Source: CAZHOV01 sp964534315
Lineage (GTDB): Bacteria > Bacteroidota > Bacteroidia > Chitinophagales > Saprospiraceae
Length of the DNA: 8,817 nt
Direction: 5' to 3'
Assembly (NCBI GenBank): GCA_964534315.1
Contig: CAZHOV010000208.1
Span: 1-8,817, forward strand
The notes under the pieces were generated by a model that was not told where the DNA came from, made no database searches, and worked only from the letters and a program-made list of their open reading frames with translations. The position numbers and the translations under genes were made by a program. Positions 1 through 6,556 of the stretch are shown piece by piece (the stretch's first letter is position 1; each line of letters starts with the position of its first letter).

Positions 1-35
1 GCTTTTATCCCGAAATTGGGCTGAAAAAAGCTATC

Positions 36-998
36 CTATCCCGAACTAACGTTATACAAGTATTTTATGATTTCTGAATAGCTTGCATCACTTCCTCCAC
101 CATTACCCCGGATGTCGATAATCAAATTAGGATGTTTGATGATCGATTTGTGATTGGCCTTAAGGGTGCTATCAATTTGCTTCTTATAATCATAATTAAA
201 ACTGGGTATTCGGAGTAAAACAGTCTGGTCACTCAACTTTTTCACCATCGGGCCGGGGCTGTTCATTAATTCCATGTGCAGGGCAACTTGCGGAAGTGTT
301 TCGAATTGTGGGTAGGCCCTTTCCCAGGTGAAGTCTCCGACTTTTAATATGGTATTCCCCATAACGCGGCTGACCAGGTTCCGCTCTGAATGGTCGCGCA
401 TATAATACGCCGTTTCATATTGACCGTTGCCCATATCATTGAATTCCATCTTCACCTGATAGGGTTGCCAATAGACGCCATCTGCGCTGATTATAAATCC
501 GACATAGTCACGATCAGAATTTCTATTATCCTTCACGATGGCTACTTGATAATTCCCATTGAGCCAAACCCCTTCGATACTGTTGGGGTCTGTTATTTGG
601 GAAATATAGTTTTCGATCTCTTTTTCAGCCATCACAAATTGCTCCGTTTCTTTATAGCGGGCTTTTATCTCCTCATCAGATGGAGCATTTTCATCATTTT
701 CATCGTCATCGCCGCCGTTGTATTGAATACCGATATGGCCGGACCGGAAAAACTGTGTCCATTGATAAAGGGTCGTACTACAATCCATTTCCTCAGTAAT
801 GGATTGTACTTTTTCCCGGAATAGGGCATTGTGCTTTTCATATTCCGCCATCCCTTTTTTGTCGATAACAAACTGAAAGCCGGCATCATTTTCGGAGAAT
901 GTTTTGATCAACCATTCGAGGTTATCAGAGCAGAGACAGTCTTGTGCTGCTACAAAAAGCGGGCAAAGAAAGAACAAGAGGGTTAGGCTTCTTAGCAT
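36..998 (-). CDS. Exported S41 (tail-specific) peptidase-like protein, C-terminally truncated
   Basis: The sequence shows a 320-residue protein from the ATG at 998. It opens with a Sec signal peptide (MLRSLTLLFFLCPLFVAAQ, then DC). Next comes a helical segment with the S41-like F-R-S-G-H-I-G-I stretch, an acidic D/E-rich linker, a beta-rich middle, L-L-R-I-P-S-F, and finally L-I-I-D-I-R-G-N-G-G-G-S-D at about residues 292-304. In S41 proteases (Ctp/tricorn-core type) this last motif precedes the catalytic Ser and Lys by tens of residues. Here the protein stops 16 residues later (…YLYNVSSG), so the active site is absent. Stops occur in all three minus-strand frames within the last 60 bases, so one frameshift would not restore the gene. 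The longer start at 1049 was rejected because its first codons lie inside the palindrome at 1025-1063 and would bury the signal peptide. It lies behind the adhesin gene in the same direction. It is probably a decayed or inactive remnant; the family call is fairly secure. Confidence 0.75.
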   Translation of the reverse strand: MLRSLTLLFFLCPLFVAAQDCLCSDNLEWLIKTFSENDAGFQFVIDKKGMAEYEKHNALFREKVQSITEEMDCSTTLYQWTQFFRSGHIGIQYNGGDDDENDENAPSDEEIKARYKETEQFVMAEKEIENYISQITDPNSIEGVWLNGNYQVAIVKDNRNSDRDYVGFIISADGVYWQPYQVKMEFNDMGNGQYETAYYMRDHSERNLVSRVMGNTILKVGDFTWERAYPQFETLPQVALHMELMNSPGPMVKKLSDQTVLLRIPSFNYDYKKQIDSTLKANHKSIIKHPNLIIDIRGNGGGSDASYSEIIKYLYNVSSG

Positions 999-1024
999 AG
1001 TGATTGAGTTTAATAAAGTTTTTG

Positions 1025-1063
1025 TGCCCCACCTATAGGTGTGGCACACCTATAGGTGGGGCA
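1025..1063. repeat. Nested perfect palindrome (two 18-bp arms, 3-nt loop)
   Basis: Arm 1 (1025-1042, tgccccacctataggtgt) and arm 2 (1046-1063) are exact reverse complements around a ggc loop. Each arm also contains the 12-bp self-palindrome cacctataggtg (1030-1041 and 1047-1058), so the site is both an inverted repeat and a direct repeat with a 17-bp period. It sits between two minus-strand genes. No T-run follows on either strand, so a canonical intrinsic terminator is not supported. It could be a REP-like element, an mRNA processing or stabilising hairpin, or a tandem operator. Confidence 0.85.
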
Positions 1064-1094
1064 TGAATAAAATTTGCAAATAAAAAGGGCCTTT

Positions 1095-1394
1095 CTACCG
1101 CACCAACGTCACATCCCCTTTAAATAATTGAACGCTGCCATCCGTCATTTCTACCTCTACAAACCAGGCATACACTCCCCCCGGAGCGTCTTTCCCCCTA
1201 AAGGTACCGTCCCAGGAAAAAGCAGGATCGTTGGGCTGAAAATTATCGGCGCTGTATACCATCTCTCCCCACCGGTCAAAAACCTGAAACCGATTGATCT
1301 CGGCAACCTGAAACTCATTGCCAAAAACCATAAAGATGTCATTACTACTATCATTATTAGGCGAAAAGGCATTGGGGATGTATACAAAGAGGGG
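1095..1394 (-). other. Type IX secretion C-terminal sorting domain (gliding-motility-associated, CHU_C type)
   Basis: The last 99 residues of the large surface protein carry the hallmarks of the type B C-terminal domain: V-Y-I-P-N-A-F-S-P-N-N-D near the start, then F-D-R-W-G-E-M-V-Y, W-D-G-T-F-R-G-K, P-G-G-V-Y-A-W and the terminal K-G-D-V-T-L-V-R. Known members are recognised by the PorU-type sortase-like machinery or cross the outer membrane by type IX secretion. This is the strongest evidence in the window for a Bacteroidota host. Confidence 0.93.
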
Positions 1395-4300
1395 CCGGTC
1401 AACCACAAGGGTTGTACGTGCAGTAGTTATACACCCTTCCCCTGCAAAAATCTCAATTTGGTAAAAGGTCGTAAATTCCGGACTGGCAACAGGATCCAAA
1501 CAGTTTATACAGCTTAAATCAAGTGGTGGTGTCCACACAATCGAATCAATCTTCGGATTTTGTGGGGTAAGCTGTACATCGTACTGATAACTCTCCCCAA
1601 AATCGATTGTCACTTTCGGTACGATGTCTATCGTTATTTCCGGAGCTTCCTTAATCGTCACCAATTGAGAAACCTCACACCCGTTGGCATCTCCCACCAC
1701 TACCTGATAATCACCGCCAGAAAGAGTGCGGTAAATCGTCTGTGTACTAAAAGAGGCTCCCCCATTTAGAGAATAGACATAAGGACCGATACCCCCTTCC
1801 GGGTAAAAAACAATACTTCCATCAGCTTCCCCCGGACAACTTACATCCGATTTTTCAAACCTTAAATTGATCGGAGCCGGTTGTTCTATTTCTACCGTTC
1901 CAGTCAACGTACAGCCATTATCATCAATGAGCTCAAAATTATAAAGCCCGGCTGTTAAATTATCAATATCCTGCGTACTTGCAGTAAAATTATCCGGTCC
2001 TGTCCACGAATAGTCGAGATCGTTAAAGCTTCCATTAACGGAAAGATCGATAGAGCCGGTATTGTCTCCATGACAAACCGGAAAGATGGGAATGAATGAA
2101 AATCCGAAGGGAGGAGGAAGCTCTTCTACGGAATTTGTGGTGACCGCCTCGCATCCTAAACCATCCGTTACCGTTACCGTGTAATCCCCTGGTGCAAGTT
2201 CATCAATATCCTCTGTAGTCGACCCTTCCGACCATAAAAAGGTATAGGGACTCGTACCTCCGGAAGCAGTCAGGTCAATTACCCCAACATCCATACTACC
2301 ACATGGTATATCTTCAGAATCAGTAGCTAATATAATGGCTGAAGGCTGAGTAATGGTGTAACAAGCTTCTGCTTCACACTCATTATCATCCGTAACAGTC
2401 AGGCAATAGGTGCCTGCTGAAAGATCCAGATTAAAGGGGGTAAAAACTCCATTATCCCAACTAAAAACCGGACTTCCGACCGCCCCTGTCAATGAAACCG
2501 TAATGCTTCCATCTTCTCCTTCAAAACAACTGACCTCTGATTGTTGAGCAGTGATCTCAATCGGAGGCGGATCATTTAGCTGAGCGACCGCCGTTGCGGT
2601 GCAACCATTTAAATCGGTAATAGTCACACTATAATTACCTTCACCCAAATCATTTTGAAAGGGATCATCAGACAGCGAAGGATCGCTCCATGCATAATTG
2701 TATTCAGGAGTTCCTCCGTCTGGAATAACCTCAATAGAACCACTCTCCGCTCCATTACAAAGCGGATCATTTGTATTGAGAGATGCCGTCAATACCGGAG
2801 GCTCGTTGACCTGCACGGAAGTTGAAAAGGTGCAGTTGTTAACATCCGTCACCGTCACCTCATAGCTACCCGCAGATAGCCCTGAGGCAATGGAAGTCGT
2901 CTGACTACTGGCAGCAACATCCCATAAATAACTGAACGGCGCTGTACCTCCTTGAGGAGTAACTGAAGCTGTTCCATCCGCATCGCCATTACAGCTGACC
3001 AGACTTGAATCCGTAGTCGCCGTCAATTCATCCGGTTGACCCAATGCTATGGAGGCGGCAGCTGTACATCCATTCTGGTCGGTGACTACTACGGAATAAT
3101 CACCGGCTGTCAATCCTGTTTGAATGGAATCGTTAGAAATTAGTCCCCAATCAAAAGAGAAAGGTCCCGTTCCGCCACTCAAAATTTCCACCCCAACACT
3201 GCCATTGTTACCATCAAAACAATCCACAGAGTCCAGAATAATTGCATCCAATGCGATCGAATCGGGTTGCTCAACCTCCACTGAGATCATCGCATCGCAC
3301 CCAATACTATCTAAGATCATCACCTCATATATACCTGCTGTCAGACCAGTAAAACTTCCCGTGGCATTGACATCACCATTTAATTCGTAAGTAATGGGTC
3401 CTGTACCTCCCGTTGCATCAACTGAAAAAGCACCATCTGCTGAGCCAAAACAAGAGGTTGTATTTATAGTTACAATATTCGGAATCGGAGCCGGACAATC
3501 AGGGGTAATACACTCCAACTCGGTGAATTCCCCTTTGCAGTCGTCAAAAGCACGCACCTGAATAGTTACGGTATCCGGAAACGTCAATCCACTAATGAAA
3601 TGAGCCAGATCTCCATTGTTTGGCGGGATATACCCCTGCCCGTCAATATTGATCTCATATCCGATAGCTCCGGAAATGGAATCCCAAACGACCGAAATAT
3701 GATATTCCCCGATCGAATCGCAAAGAGCTACCGGTTCGGGCAAAACATCTTCCAGGAATATAGCGATGGAATCCTCTATTTGGCATCCATAAGAATCGGT
3801 AATCGTCAAATAATAATTGGTATCAGAAGGCGGAGCCACACCAGGGGTAGGACAATCCGTGCAGGTGATCCCGACGTCTTCTTCCCAATTATAAAAAAGT
3901 TCTAAGCTGGGCTGAAAGGAGATAGACCAGTCAATCAGGCTACCAGTAAAACCAGGGCTATCATCTCGAACAACCAATTGCCAGGTCCCATTGACAGGGC
4001 TGTCCCAAAGGGCAGAGAGATCACCCTCCGGAAGCCAATCTCCGGTGAACGGAGGCGTTGCACCCGGATCATTAATGGGGATAGCCGCATCTAATGTAAA
4101 GCAGGTCTGCTCATAATTATTCCCACTCAGCCCATTATCAGAGGTTAATTCCACAAATTCACCGTTTGGTGCTACAAGCAACACATCGATATCATCGACC
4201 CAAGGATGATCGATGTTAATACACACCGAATTGAAATTGTTAGGCCCTAACAAAGTAGTAGAGAACCCTGCCACTTCTATAGAAGAGATGATATTGATAC

Positions 4301-5420
4301 CTGGCGGGTCAACAGGAAAAGTGGTGGTATTAGTAAATACCGGAGCAGGCAGATCATAGGGTAAATTTCCATCCAGCGTGATCGTGTCGAATTTACAGAT
4401 CAAAGTATCTTCCGGTAGAATATCTGCTTGTTGAATACCGTAAGCAATAGCTGTTGTGATGATCGAATCGCAGCCATTTGCCGAAGTGAGCGTGTCTATG
4501 TAAGTCCCGGCAGTAGATACCACTTCGCCATCAGGAAGCGTAACCGTTTCACCCGGGCAGATCTCGAAAATGGAGAGGGAGGTACTTTGTTCTTCGGTGA
4601 TTTGGCAGGCTAAGGCAAATAGGTTACATATGAGGATGTCATTGTTATTGACGATATTCGGACCTGCAGTTACCACTCCTGCCCCACCTGAGCAAAAAAT
4701 ACCGACATCTCCTACGACAATATCATTGGTAAATAGATCAAGGGCTGCGGTTGGATTTTGATTGGCGTCACGGGCCAGTACTTCGTGACCGGTAGGTGGA
4801 GTTTGAGTAAAAACCCCCTGGTAAGCCCCTCCTTGAGAAAATTCATCCAGCGAACCAAAAGGCCCGTCAAAAATGGTAAAAAGGGAGGTTCCTGCTACCG
4901 GAGTATTCGGGTTAACATTGGCATTTTCAGAAACATACCCCCAAATGTTGGCCTCGTTCTGAGTGAGAATAACCAGGTTATTCTCGCATTCGATCGACCA
5001 ATCATAGATGGTTTGCAGAACGGGAACAGGGATATAGGACGTATCGAGATTAAGAATATTCGTACCTGGTTCTACGAATACATTGGGTACGAAGATCATA
5101 TCGCATCCGCAGTCATTAATAGCTTGAACACTGGCCACATCGCTGGATTCGAGTTTCTTGAGGTTGAGTTCGCAATCCACGGTTCCATTGGGGCCAAAAT
5201 TTGCTGGTGAAGTGAGCTTTGCCTGCAGGGCATTATTCATCCAGATACCGTCCAGCGAATAGCCAAAGCAATTGAAGGTATTGGAAGCGCAATAATCCGC
5301 TCCGGAAAGGTAACATAGATCGACATCTCCGTCGATATCACAGCAGTCTTGGGCCTTGAGTACATCTGTTAGAAAGGTTAGTTTCAGTAATATAGCTATA
5401 ACAAAAAAGGAAAATCTCAT
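1095..5420 (-). CDS. Giant secreted multidomain surface protein with P-domain, SprB-like repeats and type IX secretion (type B) C-terminal domain
   Basis: The protein has 1441 residues from the ATG at 5420. Signal peptide 1-24 ends …DVLKAQ. Residues 25-273 form an unassigned cysteine-containing globular domain. Residues 284-325 are a short module of the form ICPGETVTLPDG…NGCDSI. Residues 358-503 match a proprotein-convertase P-domain (IDHPWVDDIDVLLVAPNG; NGTWQLVVRDD; GSLIDWSISF). Residues 506-556 and about 1264-1341 are two Ig-like modules with a CTDCP/CINCLDP motif. Residues 558-641 are FN3-like. Residues 649-1263 hold eight SprB-like repeats, and 1343-1441 the gliding-motility-associated C-terminal domain (YIPNAFSPNND, FDRWGEMVY, WDGTFRGKDAPGGVYAW, KGDVTLVR). 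This family signal directs export through the type IX system, so the protein should lie on or outside the cell surface; adhesion or substrate binding is inferred. No catalytic domain is recognised. An upstream in-frame ATG at 5570 gives a Phe/Tyr-rich leader before the signal peptide and was rejected. Confidence 0.93.
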   Translation of the reverse strand: MRFSFFVIAILLKLTFLTDVLKAQDCCDIDGDVDLCYLSGADYCASNTFNCFGYSLDGIWMNNALQAKLTSPANFGPNGTVDCELNLKKLESSDVASVQAINDCGCDMIFVPNVFVEPGTNILNLDTSYIPVPVLQTIYDWSIECENNLVILTQNEANIWGYVSENANVNPNTPVAGTSLFTIFDGPFGSLDEFSQGGAYQGVFTQTPPTGHEVLARDANQNPTAALDLFTNDIVVGDVGIFCSGGAGVVTAGPNIVNNNDILICNLFALACQITEEQSTSLSIFEICPGETVTLPDGEVVSTAGTYIDTLTSANGCDSIITTAIAYGIQQADILPEDTLICKFDTITLDGNLPYDLPAPVFTNTTTFPVDPPGINIISSIEVAGFSTTLLGPNNFNSVCINIDHPWVDDIDVLLVAPNGEFVELTSDNGLSGNNYEQTCFTLDAAIPINDPGATPPFTGDWLPEGDLSALWDSPVNGTWQLVVRDDSPGFTGSLIDWSISFQPSLELFYNWEEDVGITCTDCPTPGVAPPSDTNYYLTITDSYGCQIEDSIAIFLEDVLPEPVALCDSIGEYHISVVWDSISGAIGYEINIDGQGYIPPNNGDLAHFISGLTFPDTVTIQVRAFDDCKGEFTELECITPDCPAPIPNIVTINTTSCFGSADGAFSVDATGGTGPITYELNGDVNATGSFTGLTAGIYEVMILDSIGCDAMISVEVEQPDSIALDAIILDSVDCFDGNNGSVGVEILSGGTGPFSFDWGLISNDSIQTGLTAGDYSVVVTDQNGCTAAASIALGQPDELTATTDSSLVSCNGDADGTASVTPQGGTAPFSYLWDVAASSQTTSIASGLSAGSYEVTVTDVNNCTFSTSVQVNEPPVLTASLNTNDPLCNGAESGSIEVIPDGGTPEYNYAWSDPSLSDDPFQNDLGEGNYSVTITDLNGCTATAVAQLNDPPPIEITAQQSEVSCFEGEDGSITVSLTGAVGSPVFSWDNGVFTPFNLDLSAGTYCLTVTDDNECEAEACYTITQPSAIILATDSEDIPCGSMDVGVIDLTASGGTSPYTFLWSEGSTTEDIDELAPGDYTVTVTDGLGCEAVTTNSVEELPPPFGFSFIPIFPVCHGDNTGSIDLSVNGSFNDLDYSWTGPDNFTASTQDIDNLTAGLYNFELIDDNGCTLTGTVEIEQPAPINLRFEKSDVSCPGEADGSIVFYPEGGIGPYVYSLNGGASFSTQTIYRTLSGGDYQVVVGDANGCEVSQLVTIKEAPEITIDIVPKVTIDFGESYQYDVQLTPQNPKIDSIVWTPPLDLSCINCLDPVASPEFTTFYQIEIFAGEGCITTARTTLVVDRPLFVYIPNAFSPNNDSSNDIFMVFGNEFQVAEINRFQVFDRWGEMVYSADNFQPNDPAFSWDGTFRGKDAPGGVYAWFVEVEMTDGSVQLFKGDVTLVR
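1632..3476 (-). repeat. Eight tandem SprB-like repeats (protein residues 649-1263)
   Basis: Each unit is 74-80 residues (225-240 bp) with the pattern C-x-G-x-x-x-G-x-I/V … G-G-T-x-P-Y … W … L-x-A-G-x-Y-x-V-x-V-T-D-x-N-G-C … Q/E-P. The paired cysteines fall at 657/708, 734/785, 810/863, 888/940, 965/1015, 1040/1090, 1116/1170 and 1195/1248, always 50-54 residues apart, which suggests one disulfide per repeat. Units 2, 3, 4 and 6 are the most regular; 5 and 7 are divergent. The copies differ strongly at the nucleotide level, so they are old and not a recent expansion. Confidence 0.9.
3912..4349 (-). other. Proprotein-convertase P-domain (P/Homo B) inside the surface protein
   Basis: Residues 358-503 contain the expected series: short strands up to V-C-I-N-I-D-H-P-W-V-D-D-I-D-V-L-L-V-A-P-N-G, then L-T-S-D-N-G-L-S-G-N-N-Y, a P-P-F-T-G-D-W-L-P-E-G-D-L-S-A-L-W segment, N-G-T-W-Q-L-V-V-R-D-D and G-S-L-I-D-W-S-I-S-F. 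P-domains usually sit beside subtilisin-type proteases. Here no protease domain is visible, so the module is probably structural or binding, as in many Bacteroidota surface proteins. Confidence 0.88.
4602..5348 (-). other. Unassigned N-terminal globular domain of the surface protein
   Basis: Residues 25-273 lie between the signal peptide and the repeat modules. Visible blocks are G-C-D-M-I-F-V-P-N (105-113), a segment I-Y-D-W-S … N-N-L-V-I-L-T-Q-N-E-A-N-I-W-G-Y (138-162), F-D-G-P-F-G-S-L … G-G-A-Y-Q-G-V-F (184-204), and N-D-I-V-V-G-D-V-G-I-F-C-S-G-G … N-N-N-D-I-L-I-C-N-L-F-A-L-A-C (232-272). Alternating hydrophobic strands and helices suggest an alpha/beta fold, perhaps like ThuA/GATase-type domains, but no catalytic signature can be asserted. 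Confidence 0.5.
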
Positions 5421-5445
5421 TTTTTTTTCATTAAAAATAGTAAAA

Positions 5446-5477
5446 CAAAAATAATGTTTCAGATAATAGTATAGAAA
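5446..5477 (-). promoter_or_regulatory. Bacteroidota-type promoter for the large surface protein
   Basis: On the minus strand, TATTTTTG at 5453-5446 matches the TAnnTTTG -7 consensus exactly. A TTTC at 5477-5474, with a 20-nt spacer, fits the TTTG -33 element at three of four positions. The -7 element lies 25 nt upstream of the ATG at 5420, leaving a short leader. This also supports the 5420 start over 5570. The region is very A/T-rich, so a chance match is possible. Confidence 0.45.
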
Positions 5478-5628
5478 GGTAAAAAAAATTAGAAAGCTAT
5501 TCTGGCAAGTAATAGGCAAAACTGCATTTTGTGTATTAAAGAAATGGAAAAAGTATTGAAAGTAGCTCAAGGATTTATGGTGGAGGAAAAGATACTTTCG
5601 CAGTCCAAAAGGTATTTTTCAGACACCC

Positions 5629-5662
5629 TTTGGTTAGAGCCCTGTTTATACAAATACTTTTT
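5629..5662 (+). promoter_or_regulatory. Possible promoter for the barrel-lipoprotein operon
   Basis: TTTG at 5629-5632 is followed after 22 nt by TACTTTTT at 5655-5662, which matches the TAnnTTTG consensus at seven of eight positions. It would give a leader of roughly 65-70 nt before the ATG at 5737. The -7 element lies inside an imperfect dyad (cctgttt at 5641-5647 and aaacagg at 5690-5696). The match is moderate, in A/T-rich sequence. Confidence 0.3.
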
Positions 5663-5736
5663 AAGGAAGTTTTGAGTACCCTTTTATAGAAACAGGTACT
5701 AAGAGATAAACATTCTTTTAAACAAAACAACTCCTT

Positions 5737-6531
5737 ATGAAAAAGTACACCATTATTGCATCCCTTTGTTGCCTGTTACCGATATTGGGATATGGACAAG
5801 TTCTGGATGCCCTGGATGAGCAACTGGAAATGTTTCCGGAACCTATTATTTTCAATATCAGCCTAAGCCCTACCATTGCTTTTCCCTCTGGTGCCGGAGC
5901 TGAAGAAATCCGCTCCAGTATTGACGAAAAGTCGGATAACTTTGAATATGCCAATTATGAAGGAAGCTTTGGCCCGAGATGGGGTTACGGACTGCACGTT
6001 ACCATTGCCTATCGGCTAAATGAACGCTTCTCTGCAGGTATCCAATTGGGAAACACGCAGGCCGGATACAAAATCAAAGAATCATTTACGTTCAACGATC
6101 CTGATGTCCAATACGATGAAGTGGTGGAAGCCTCCACTAAATTGAAAATAAGCGCCACCACCTTTTCACCTATTGCCCGGTATAAGTTATTTCCCGGTTT
6201 CACGGTATGTGGCGGCCCGCAGTTATTGTTCACCAGATCGAAGAATGCCCGTTACCTTTCCGAATTTTCGAAAGCCACGTATACTAATGCCGAATATAAT
6301 GAACAACTAAGTCTGGACACGCAACGGGAAGAAGTCCCGATCGGTGACGAGCTCAAATCTATGGTGATCGGAGCACGCCTCGCCATGGACATTCAGGTCT
6401 ATGACAATCTAAATGTAATGCTTGGAGGCCAATATGCCAGCTCTATGTTTAAAAATAATGAACCGTTTAAGATGTCTTTCTTTCTGATCGAAGCAGGCAT
6501 CTCCTACACCCTATCATTCGGAACCCTATAA
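5737..6531 (+). CDS. Outer-membrane beta-barrel protein
   Basis: The protein has 264 residues. A signal peptide (MKKYTIIASLCCLLPILGYG) is followed by Q21, a typical Bacteroidota cleavage site. The mature part alternates amphipathic strands with turns: I-I-F-N-I-S-L-S-P-T-I-A-F, G-Y-G-L-H-V-T-I-A-Y-R-L, F-S-A-G-I-Q-L-G, L-K-I-S-A-T-T-F-S-P-I-A-R-Y-K-L, V-C-G-G-P-Q-L-L-F, G-A-R-L-A-M-D-I-Q-V-Y, L-N-V-M-L-G-G-Q-Y and a final F-L-I-E-A-G-I-S-Y-T-L-S-F. This pattern and length fit the outer-membrane beta-barrel (OmpX/PorT-like) superfamily of Bacteroidota. It lacks recognisable PorP/SprF signatures, although a type IX substrate lies next door. The next gene starts 25 bp after its stop, so co-transcription is likely. 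The specific role (porin, assembly partner, anchor) cannot be read from the sequence. Confidence 0.85.
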   Translation: MKKYTIIASLCCLLPILGYGQVLDALDEQLEMFPEPIIFNISLSPTIAFPSGAGAEEIRSSIDEKSDNFEYANYEGSFGPRWGYGLHVTIAYRLNERFSAGIQLGNTQAGYKIKESFTFNDPDVQYDEVVEASTKLKISATTFSPIARYKLFPGFTVCGGPQLLFTRSKNARYLSEFSKATYTNAEYNEQLSLDTQREEVPIGDELKSMVIGARLAMDIQVYDNLNVMLGGQYASSMFKNNEPFKMSFFLIEAGISYTLSFGTL

Positions 6532-6556
6532 ACTCAAATTAAAAAATCAGTAAATC

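Larger units (their letters stand above)
5421..5736. other. Divergent intergenic region, 316 bp
   Basis: This stretch separates the minus-strand surface-protein gene from the plus-strand barrel/lipoprotein pair, so it must hold both promoters. Candidate elements are listed separately. No convincing coding sequence, tRNA or riboswitch is seen. The open frame from 5570 into the surface protein encodes a low-complexity Phe/Tyr/Lys-rich string typical of untranslated A/T-rich DNA. Confidence 0.7.

Noticed and set aside
1..32. Terminator hairpin at the left edge
   Set aside because: Only six outer pairs (gctttt with aaaagc) and a ccc/ggg inner pairing, with a large loop; the sequence on the far side is outside the window.
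390..824. Plus-strand open frame opposite the S41-like gene
   Set aside because: It lies antisense to a protein with clear signal peptide and family motifs; the translation shows no recognisable domain. The same applies to the other open frames overlapping the four main genes.
939..998. Lipoprotein signal in the S41-like protein
   Set aside because: The residues before the cysteine are A-A-Q-D, which is not a lipobox; ordinary signal peptidase cleavage after AQ fits better.
999..1049. Longer start for the S41-like protein (MCHTYRW…)
   Set aside because: The extra 17 codons lie largely within the palindrome and place polar residues before an otherwise normal signal peptide.
1025..1063. Intrinsic terminator
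   Set aside because: The stem is strong but no T-run follows on either strand; on the minus strand it is followed by an A-rich stretch.
1632..3476. CRISPR array or recent tandem duplication
   Set aside because: The 225-240 bp periodicity is at the protein level, in an open reading frame; DNA copies are strongly diverged.
5421..5570. Longer start for the large surface protein
   Set aside because: The extension is a low-complexity Phe/Tyr/Lys string from A/T-rich DNA, overlaps the best promoter match, and would move the signal peptide away from the N-terminus.
5737..6531. PorP/SprF family partner of the SprB-like protein
   Set aside because: The gene context is suggestive, but the protein is shorter than usual and I see no PorP/SprF signature; only a generic barrel call is supported.
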